This document shows positions 32,917 through 39,783 of a stretch of 41,723 nucleotides of DNA, in pieces (position 1 is the first letter of the stretch; every line of letters starts with the position of its first letter). The stretch lies in IMG/VR virus record IMGVR_UViG_3300042448_000791, positions 1 to 41,723 of that record. One strand, written 5' to 3'. The notes below the pieces were generated by a model. The model was not told the DNA's origin. It searched no databases and was given only the letters and a program-made list of their open reading frames with translations. Position numbers and translations under genes: made by a program. This DNA is from a virus.

Positions 32917-33387
32917 TTAAATTATTTTTTTCATTATGTCGTTTATCCTTTTTAGGGCTTCTGTTATTTTTATATCATCATTAGTAGAACTATGTTCTTT
33001 TGATGGTCTATTCATATCTGCCAACCAACCCATATCATCAACTAAATCTTGATTAACGTCAGATGGCATATAATCTCTATGTACCTCAGTATTTTGCTCA
33101 TCACCCTTTCTTAATTGAGTGATTGTGTCATTAGTCCAATTTTTTACGTATTCACCACCATTTAATATAAAAGGTGCGTCAGTACCATCACCATCATAAT
33201 TATCAAACCAATTTTTCATTCTACCTAATTGTTGGTAAGAAACATGACCTTTATCTCGTAAATCAATATTACGTTTATGACCTTCAATTGATGGATCTGA
33301 ATTTGGTATATAATCAAAACACTTACCTAAGTATTCGGTAATTTCTTTCGGTAATGAAATCAATTTACCATATAAATTTTTATTCAC
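32917..33387 (-). CDS. Hypothetical protein with GTG start
   Basis: This is a 156-residue protein with no recognised domain, rich in Asp, Asn, Lys and Trp (KNWFDNYDGDGTDAPFILNGGEY). The frame starts at GTG (33387), and no ATG occurs in the first 56 codons, so GTG is accepted. It overlaps the upstream gene by 8 bases. Conserved-looking hydrophobic blocks (SYQQLGRMKNWF) suggest a folded alpha protein. It may be a virion or assembly factor, judged only from its operon. Confidence 0.6.
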   Translation of the reverse strand: MNKNLYGKLISLPKEITEYLGKCFDYIPNSDPSIEGHKRNIDLRDKGHVSYQQLGRMKNWFDNYDGDGTDAPFILNGGEYVKNWTNDTITQLRKGDEQNTEVHRDYMPSDVNQDLVDDMGWLADMNRPSKEHSSTNDDIKITEALKRINDIMKKII

Positions 33388-34531
33388 CTTCTTTTAAATG
33401 TTTGATTAATTTATTAATACTAATACCTTCTTTGTCTGCAATTTTTTTAATAGATTCAATATTTCTTATTAATATTTTACTAACGGGAGAATCTTCAGAG
33501 TCATCTTTAGGTACTACATCGTTAGTTTTTTTCTTTTTCTTTACTAATATTTCATCAATAAGATCTGTCATTTTTTGTTTTTCTAATTCAGACAATCGTC
33601 TTTTAGTAAAACAATTTCTACACATTCCTTTTTTCTTTTCGTTCTTAAGTTGTTTATCTAAGTTTCTATCAAAACCTAAACGTTTAACTCTTTCTTCACG
33701 TTCCATATCATCCTCAACACCTAACTCATCTTTGAAAATTTCATCTGCCTCATCGTAAGTTGAAACATCTTCAGTTTCTTCAAATCCAAATGATTCAGAT
33801 TGATCAACCTCATCAAGTAAATTTTTAATATTATTTTCTATAGATTCACCATAATAACGTTTAAAATAAGGCCATTGATTTGCTCTTGCCATTTTAATCG
33901 TTTGATCTAATGTTTTGTGTGGATGCATTTGTTGGTCTAACATTGGAATATTTGATCCTAATAATGTACCATCGGCATCAACAAATTCTGCTAACTCACC
34001 CTCACCCTCAATTTCTTTTTCTTTATATTTTTCAGGAATTTTACTATTCATTTTAATTCCTAATTTTTTCCCAAACTCAATTATAAATGGTGTTGCCAAT
34101 GTTGATCCCGGTAATAGTTGTAAAACAATTAATGGAATTAACTTAGCAATATCACCAGATTGGTCTTTAATAAAATCTTTTTCTTCTTTTGATAATTCAA
34201 AATCTTTATCTTTTATATAATTTTTTGCTGAAGACAAAATAATTTTAATTAATAATTTTGTTTCTTTAAATTCTTTAGTAATACCATCTTTATATTTCTT
34301 TAAACGACCTGTAATTTCACCAGTACTCATTTTTTTACCTTCAGATAGTATTACACTAATAAAAGTTTTAATATTTTTTTCTTCTGATTTATCAAAATCC
34401 ATTCTACTATCTATTTGTTTAGCCTCATTTAAATTTTCTGAAACTGAGTAATACAATGACATTTTATCTCCTTTGTCTTTCAGAAAGAAATAATATGGTT
34501 TTTTAAAATATTCTGTATTAAAGTTAATCAT
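33380..34531 (-). CDS. Putative membrane-associated or head protein with a Cys pair
   Basis: This 383-residue protein starts at ATG 34531 (MINFNTEYF). The frame continues to 34561, but the promoter box at 34547 lies inside that extension. The centre (about residues 123-160) has a hydrophobic stretch KLIPLIVLQLLPGSTLATPFIIEFGKKLGI, resembling a LETM1-like or membrane helix. It is followed by an acidic region and a C-terminal C-R-N-C motif next to a basic helix. N-terminal segments contain L-N-E-A and L-S-E-G, possible gp21 cut sites. Function unknown. Confidence 0.55.
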   Translation of the reverse strand: MINFNTEYFKKPYYFFLKDKGDKMSLYYSVSENLNEAKQIDSRMDFDKSEEKNIKTFISVILSEGKKMSTGEITGRLKKYKDGITKEFKETKLLIKIILSSAKNYIKDKDFELSKEEKDFIKDQSGDIAKLIPLIVLQLLPGSTLATPFIIEFGKKLGIKMNSKIPEKYKEKEIEGEGELAEFVDADGTLLGSNIPMLDQQMHPHKTLDQTIKMARANQWPYFKRYYGESIENNIKNLLDEVDQSESFGFEETEDVSTYDEADEIFKDELGVEDDMEREERVKRLGFDRNLDKQLKNEKKKGMCRNCFTKRRLSELEKQKMTDLIDEILVKKKKKTNDVVPKDDSEDSPVSKILIRNIESIKKIADKEGISINKLIKHLKEGE

Positions 34532-34546
34532 AAAAACTTTTTTTAA

Positions 34547-34554
34547 TATAAATA
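34547..34554 (-). promoter_or_regulatory. TATTTATA box, candidate late promoter (minus strand)
   Basis: Read on the minus strand this is an exact TATTTATA, 15 bases before ATG 34531. It supports the shorter start. Its partner at 34568 points the other way, so each divergent gene has its own box. Confidence 0.6.
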
Positions 34555-34567
34555 CTTTCATTTATGG

Positions 34568-34575
34568 TATTTATT
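34568..34575 (+). promoter_or_regulatory. TATTTATT variant box for the lectin-like gene
   Basis: TATTTATT ends 10 bases before the ATG at 34586, the same variant and spacing as for the gene at 9989. Confidence 0.45.
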
Positions 34576-34585
34576 AATAAAAAGA

Positions 34586-37500
34586 ATGGCGGAACAAAAT
34601 ATTAATCAATATGTTTATAAGAAGTACAGGATAAATCTTGAGTCCGATAGTATGGATATGTCGTTGACTTCTGATGAAAAAGATTATAATCAAGAAGTTA
34701 TTTTTTCTCCGTTTTTAATTGCCCAAACATATGGTGATCGTTTACCAATTAATTTTAATATTAGTGACCCATTAAGCGCACAAGATTTAACGCTAACCTA
34801 TAAAAATTATAACACCAATAATGTTTTTGTATCACAAAACTACTATAACCCAAAAAATTTAGATTTAACTTGTTTTTCATCATCAACGGCTTGTGATATT
34901 GGTTTAACTGGTATTGATAATGGGTTGGTAACAAAAATGTCAGGAGAAACAATTTATTTTACAAATGGTTTATATGATGATAGTTTAAAATTTGATAGAT
35001 TACATTTTGATAGAAGATTAAAAATGTTTCAAGTTACCGGTTATACTGAAACTAATCATAGGTTTTCGGGAATACCAAAAACAACTTTATATGAGGTTGT
35101 TAGTAAGACAGACCCAACTTTTGGTAAATATCACGAATTATATGGTGGTTTTTATCAAGGATTCTACAAACTATTTGGGTATGATTATGACATTTTCCCT
35201 GAGAGAATGAATAAAGGTTGGTCAGTTGAAATGGTAATTAAACCTAGATTGATTGATCAATATTTTCCTGATCCTGATGAGACAACATTAAATGAAATAT
35301 ATCCCGATAATAAAAACACATTTTTTTATTTTGGTACAAGAGCTGAAAATAAATTTTATCACCACGCAGATGGTTCACCAAATTGTTTTACAGGATACAC
35401 AAGAGTCACATCTGGTTTAACAAAAGTTGAAACTTGTGCGTGTTGTAACACTTACACTAATAATAGTAGATGTATTTACGTTTACCCACCAAGATCCGTT
35501 GATAATAAACACGATAACCATTTAAATTATGGTTGTAATTTATGTGGTGGAGATAAAGATAAAAAATTAACTTGTGGTTGTAATTGTGGTGAAGAACGAT
35601 GTGACACTTGTGGTTGGGAATGTCAGACACATATTTGTCCTACAATTTTTGTTACACCAACACCAACTCCAACACCAACGGTAGAACAGGGTTGTTATTG
35701 CACACCTACACCAACACCATCATTTACTCCAACACTAACTGTTGAGAATTGTTTATTACCACCTGTGTGTACACCAAGTTGTGCGGGTTGTGAGACTTGT
35801 TATGATTGTCTTGATTGTTCAACAACAGGATATACTTCAATAGAAGATACTTGTGAAAAAGATCCTTTATTTGATTCTTTATCAAATGCGTTCTCATTAA
35901 AATTATGTGGTGATCCAAAAAATCCAAAGATTGGTGTTAAAGTATTAAAAATTACAGGTGATTGCCAAACATCAGGAACTTGTATTACCGGTCAAACTTA
36001 TGTAACGGGTTATACTATATCCGAATATTGTTCACCAAATGGTATATACGATTATTGTGTTGACAAATGTGCCCCATTCTTTGATGTAGAGAAATGGGTT
36101 AATATTAATGTTGTATGGAGTAGGTATACATATTTAGATACTTGTGATTTAAAATATAGAGGTGGGTTAGATGATATCACAAAACGTGAATATCTTGATT
36201 CACTTGCAAATGACACAACAAAATTAATTACCGTTCCAATTACTAATGGTAAAAAGGAACCTGAAATGGTTGAACTTGTTAATCTAAATCAAAAATGGTT
36301 GGATGATAAAAAATATAGAATGGGTAGATTAAGAATCTATGTTAATGGTAAACCATTTTACACTATTGAAGACTTTGAAGAAATTATTCCAAGAGCACTT
36401 AATACAGATAAAGAAAGACAACTTGGGGTTCCATTCAACATTTCGTGGGGTGGGGGTACTCAAGGACTACATGAGAACTTAACTTTCTCATCAACAACTT
36501 ATCCTTATAACAATTATATTCAGGATCCTGAATTATTCCCTGTGAATATTCTTAGTGGAACAACATTTGCGGGAATGAAAACAAATATTTTATTGGAACA
36601 AAATTTTGGTGGAACATTTGAAGGAGGTATATCTCAATTTAGAATGTATGTGACACCATTATCATCGGCTGAGGTTAAACATAACTTTAACGTATTGAAA
36701 GGTACTTTTGATATGTTTGATTACGATTGTCCTGATTGTGATGTATTTGTTTGTGATGTAAATGATTTCACATATGAAATTGAAACAACAACTACAACTC
36801 ATCCATTAATAACAACTACTACAACTATAATACCAACACCAACACTAACAATAACTCCAACACTAACAATAACTCCAACACCAACTCCAACCTCAACATC
36901 GGTATACAGTGAAAATTTATGTTCACCACCATGTAGTTTAGGATTTGACACATATAGTTCAAATACTATTGGGCAATTAGTTGTTGGTAGTTTAACAGGT
37001 GGGTGTGGTTCAATAACATCGTATGTTATTTATTGGTACGATTCATTAGGAAACATACAATTAGTTAGTGGATATGGACCGTTAATACCAGGATTTACAG
37101 TTTATACTGTGACTCACCCATTAACATCAAATTTTGCGCCTCCAATACCTGCGGGACAATATACACCTGTTTTACAATCAATAGTAATTGACGGAGTAAC
37201 ATATACATCAACAGGTGCGGAAGGAACAACACAAGCAAATTTAGATTGTTTAAGTGATATTAATATTACGGTATTATCTTATAGTTGTGAGAACTGCACA
37301 GAAGTTGGTAATTATAAATGTAGAAAAACTTACACAACAACACCAGGATCTCAAGTACTTCCAGGTTCATTATCAACAACGTTTGAATTGGATCCAACAC
37401 AACCGTATTTTGCATATTCAATTAAGGGGGATACAGTATCTGACACATTAAAAATAACATTTATAAACCAAGATGGTACTAATTATAGTGATCCAATTGT

Positions 37501-38878
37501 TGTTGAATATTTAGAAATTGGTCAATCTGTTAATGGTGGAACAGACTATAGAGTTTCCACAAATCCTAAACGAATTGCCACAAATAATTCAAATTCCTAC
37601 TATAGTAAACCAATTAACTTAACTAATTTTATAATTAACAATGGTGATTATTTAATTTTGGAATTGATACCAAACTCCAATATTATTCAAACAAGTTGGG
37701 ATTTATATTTCACTTGTTTAGAAAGTTTTAGTTGTGATAGTTGTTTAGAAACAAACCCATTATTTAAAATTGACGAAACTACAATTACAAACTCATTAAT
37801 ATCTCCTTGTGATATATTATCGTTTAGTGCTAACATTATAGGGTGTCCACAATCTGGATTAACAAATGAGGATATCTTCAAATATATGCACTCATTATCA
37901 AACCCTTCTTTAGATACAACATTCTACACTCAAACTCCTCAATCTCTTTATCAGGGATTAAATGGTGGGACAATGTCTGCTAACGTATCATTTAATCAAG
38001 GATGTGATTTTACAGGTGTTATAGAAGATGATGTTTGTCAAACAACTATTGGACAAACAATAAATGTGGTAAAAGTTGGTTCCGTAATAACAATAACTTG
38101 TTCATCTATTACGGATAGAGATGCGTTTTATAACTCATATCAAACACAATTTAATTTATTAAATGGATGGACCCCAACACCCCCATCTCCAACTAATATT
38201 GATTATTATCAATATATTACTTTTAAAAATATTGAACCTTTATCGGTTAATAGTACTTGCGGTGATGGTCAATATAACACCTTTGTGTATGATATACATC
38301 CAAGTTCAACTGTAACACCAAGTGGTGGTCCTGGTTCATATATTTTAACAATAAATTTAGCGACCATAACAAATCAATATCCACAAAGTACTTGTGATGA
38401 TTGTTATTTTGTTGCGGAAGACATTACTTCAACAATTAACTCAACAATTAATTATCCTAACATTAACCAAACGTCAAATATTGCATTAAGATATGAAAAC
38501 CCATTTAACGGTAGATATAAAATGGAAATTAATTCACCAACACCGGTATCGTATTTGGGAGATTCTAGATTAAGTATTCCTTATTATTCAACAAGAACAT
38601 TACCATATTCCGGTAGTCCATTAACATTTATACCAAGTTTATCCGCAACAACTTGTAATTTTAGTTGGATGACGTTTGAAAATCAAATTGATATATTAAC
38701 TGGAAATGAATCACAATATTTTACAAATACATTCTATCAGTACTTTATAGTTTTGACTGATATAACTAACCCAACATACTATGAATTAAGATATCTTAAC
38801 CCTACTGGTACATTAGTTTATGAGGTTAATTCATTGTACCCTAGTGGTCATGTTGTTGATCCGAATTATTTTTTATAA
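34586..38878 (+). CDS. Giant lectin-like tail/adhesin protein (1430 residues)
   Basis: This 1430-residue multi-domain protein probably recognises the host surface. A split concanavalin-A/LamG-like domain is visible. GWSVEMVIKPRLIDQYF with NTFFYFGTRAENKFY (residues about 210-260) is joined, after an insertion, to KYRMGRLRIYVNGKPFYTIE, FNISWGGGTQGL and FEGGISQFRMYVTPLSSAEV (about 580-705). The insertion (about 284-411) is Cys-rich with repeated C-x-x-C pairs (CACC, CNLCGG, CDTCGWEC, CETCYDCLDC) and a Thr-Pro linker. A second Thr-Pro linker (about 748-772) leads to several Ig-like beta domains to the end. No signal peptide, as expected for a virion protein. Confidence 0.75.
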   Translation: MAEQNINQYVYKKYRINLESDSMDMSLTSDEKDYNQEVIFSPFLIAQTYGDRLPINFNISDPLSAQDLTLTYKNYNTNNVFVSQNYYNPKNLDLTCFSSSTACDIGLTGIDNGLVTKMSGETIYFTNGLYDDSLKFDRLHFDRRLKMFQVTGYTETNHRFSGIPKTTLYEVVSKTDPTFGKYHELYGGFYQGFYKLFGYDYDIFPERMNKGWSVEMVIKPRLIDQYFPDPDETTLNEIYPDNKNTFFYFGTRAENKFYHHADGSPNCFTGYTRVTSGLTKVETCACCNTYTNNSRCIYVYPPRSVDNKHDNHLNYGCNLCGGDKDKKLTCGCNCGEERCDTCGWECQTHICPTIFVTPTPTPTPTVEQGCYCTPTPTPSFTPTLTVENCLLPPVCTPSCAGCETCYDCLDCSTTGYTSIEDTCEKDPLFDSLSNAFSLKLCGDPKNPKIGVKVLKITGDCQTSGTCITGQTYVTGYTISEYCSPNGIYDYCVDKCAPFFDVEKWVNINVVWSRYTYLDTCDLKYRGGLDDITKREYLDSLANDTTKLITVPITNGKKEPEMVELVNLNQKWLDDKKYRMGRLRIYVNGKPFYTIEDFEEIIPRALNTDKERQLGVPFNISWGGGTQGLHENLTFSSTTYPYNNYIQDPELFPVNILSGTTFAGMKTNILLEQNFGGTFEGGISQFRMYVTPLSSAEVKHNFNVLKGTFDMFDYDCPDCDVFVCDVNDFTYEIETTTTTHPLITTTTTIIPTPTLTITPTLTITPTPTPTSTSVYSENLCSPPCSLGFDTYSSNTIGQLVVGSLTGGCGSITSYVIYWYDSLGNIQLVSGYGPLIPGFTVYTVTHPLTSNFAPPIPAGQYTPVLQSIVIDGVTYTSTGAEGTTQANLDCLSDINITVLSYSCENCTEVGNYKCRKTYTTTPGSQVLPGSLSTTFELDPTQPYFAYSIKGDTVSDTLKITFINQDGTNYSDPIVVEYLEIGQSVNGGTDYRVSTNPKRIATNNSNSYYSKPINLTNFIINNGDYLILELIPNSNIIQTSWDLYFTCLESFSCDSCLETNPLFKIDETTITNSLISPCDILSFSANIIGCPQSGLTNEDIFKYMHSLSNPSLDTTFYTQTPQSLYQGLNGGTMSANVSFNQGCDFTGVIEDDVCQTTIGQTINVVKVGSVITITCSSITDRDAFYNSYQTQFNLLNGWTPTPPSPTNIDYYQYITFKNIEPLSVNSTCGDGQYNTFVYDIHPSSTVTPSGGPGSYILTINLATITNQYPQSTCDDCYFVAEDITSTINSTINYPNINQTSNIALRYENPFNGRYKMEINSPTPVSYLGDSRLSIPYYSTRTLPYSGSPLTFIPSLSATTCNFSWMTFENQIDILTGNESQYFTNTFYQYFIVLTDITNPTYYELRYLNPTGTLVYEVNSLYPSGHVVDPNYFL

Positions 38879-38893
38879 AATAATTTCAGATTG

Positions 38894-38901
38894 TATTTAT
38901 A
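38894..38901 (+). promoter_or_regulatory. TATTTATA box, candidate late promoter
   Basis: An exact TATTTATA ends 11 bases before the ATG at 38913 in a short gap after the lectin-like gene. The purine-rich AAGG just before the ATG could help initiation. Confidence 0.6.
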
Positions 38902-38912
38902 GGTAAACAAGG

Positions 38913-39413
38913 ATGAGTCAAACTATAATAATACAAAGTGTTAATTACGATGGTGAGGTTGCAAATATAATATTTAAACCTGACAATGATAATATTGTAA
39001 TTAATTTAGGTGATGTAACTTTACCTTGTACGTTTAACCCTTCGTTGTTAACACCACCAAGAGAAATATATGGTACTTATACTATATTAGTATTAAACGA
39101 TCAATGTCTTGATAGTGATTGCCCTAATATATTAAATGTTGTTAGACCAACTCCTACACCAACACCTACACCAACATTAACAAAAACACCTACGCCAACA
39201 CCAACTCAAACGGTTACTCCGACTGAAACTAAATATGTTTGTATACCAACACCAACAATTACGGTAACACAAACAATGACTCAAACACTAACTCCCACAC
39301 CTCACCCTACGTGTACAAATCCGTGTGGTTGTCCATCACCAAGTAGAACGCCTAAACCAACAAGGACACCAACATTAACGGTAACAAATGGATATTGTCC
39401 AATACTACCGTAG
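38913..39413 (+). CDS. Thr-Pro-rich putative tail fibre accessory protein
   Basis: This 166-residue protein has an N-terminal beta domain (residues 1-78: TIIIQSVNYDGEVANIIFKP, then a Cys pair). A long Thr-Pro repeat follows (about 79-155: PTPTPTPTLTKTPTPTPTQTV, then PTPTITVTQTMTQT). The C-terminus has Cys and Arg (CTNPCGCPSPSRTPKPTRTP). The repeat is the same kind as the linkers of the lectin-like neighbour. It may act as an extended stalk. The next gene follows 33 bases later. Confidence 0.65.
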   Translation: MSQTIIIQSVNYDGEVANIIFKPDNDNIVINLGDVTLPCTFNPSLLTPPREIYGTYTILVLNDQCLDSDCPNILNVVRPTPTPTPTPTLTKTPTPTPTQTVTPTETKYVCIPTPTITVTQTMTQTLTPTPHPTCTNPCGCPSPSRTPKPTRTPTLTVTNGYCPILP

Positions 39414-39446
39414 TTTGTTTTTTTATTATCAAACTATTTATGGTAT

Positions 39447-39752
39447 ATGTTAATATTACAAATTGATGGAATAACAGGTGCTACCGCACCCTACGTTTTA
39501 TATGTCTGCGATGTCTATGGTAATCAATGTGCAATTTTGGCAACAATAAACACTCCGATTCCACCATCAATAACATTAAACGTACCATCTCAATTTAATA
39601 ATGTTCCTGCAATTGGTCTTAAAATAATTGATGCAAATGGTTGTGAAGAATTTGGAATCATATATTGTGGGGATGCCAAGGGTAAAATATTCCAATCAGC
39701 GGAGGTATTCTTATTCATGGATGGAAATATTTATATTTTTGAGGACCAATAA
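39447..39752 (+). CDS. Small SprB-repeat-like protein
   Basis: This 101-residue beta protein resembles one SprB/Ig-like repeat of Bacteroidota adhesins: GITGATAPYVLYVCDVYGNQC, then LKIIDANGCEEFGI. The D-A-N-G-C motif closes many such repeats. The final part (KGKIFQSAEVFLFMDGNIYIFED) is a further beta hairpin. It sits between the Thr-Pro-rich protein and the collagen-like fibre and is likely a virion component. It has a near-match TATTTATG at 39435 but at only four bases from the ATG, so its promoter is unclear. Confidence 0.6.
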   Translation: MLILQIDGITGATAPYVLYVCDVYGNQCAILATINTPIPPSITLNVPSQFNNVPAIGLKIIDANGCEEFGIIYCGDAKGKIFQSAEVFLFMDGNIYIFEDQ

Positions 39753-39764
39753 TAAAATTTTTAA

Positions 39765-39772
39765 TATTTATA
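39765..39772 (+). promoter_or_regulatory. TATTTATA box, candidate late promoter for the collagen-like fibre
   Basis: An exact TATTTATA ends 11 bases before the ATG at 39784. It follows the preceding stop directly and is followed by AGAGG near the ATG. Confidence 0.6.
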
Positions 39773-39783
39773 AGTAAAAGAGG

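Noticed and set aside
33354-33758. 134-codon open frame on the plus strand, hydrophobic and Ser/Phe-rich
   Set aside because: It is antisense to the Lys/Glu-rich gene at 33380. Antisense of Lys/Glu codons reads as Phe/Leu/Ser, mimicking a membrane protein.
34532-34561. Ten-residue N-terminal extension of the gene at 33380
   Set aside because: The TATTTATA box lies inside it. The ATG at 34531 has the expected spacing.
39412-39435. AGTTTG/CAAACT inverted repeat as a terminator
   Set aside because: The stem has only six pairs, the loop is 12 bases and T-rich, and no T-run follows it.
39728-39735. Another exact TATTTATA
   Set aside because: It lies inside the coding end of the gene at 39447, 48 bases before the next ATG. 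A better-placed copy at 39765 exists, so this is taken as chance.
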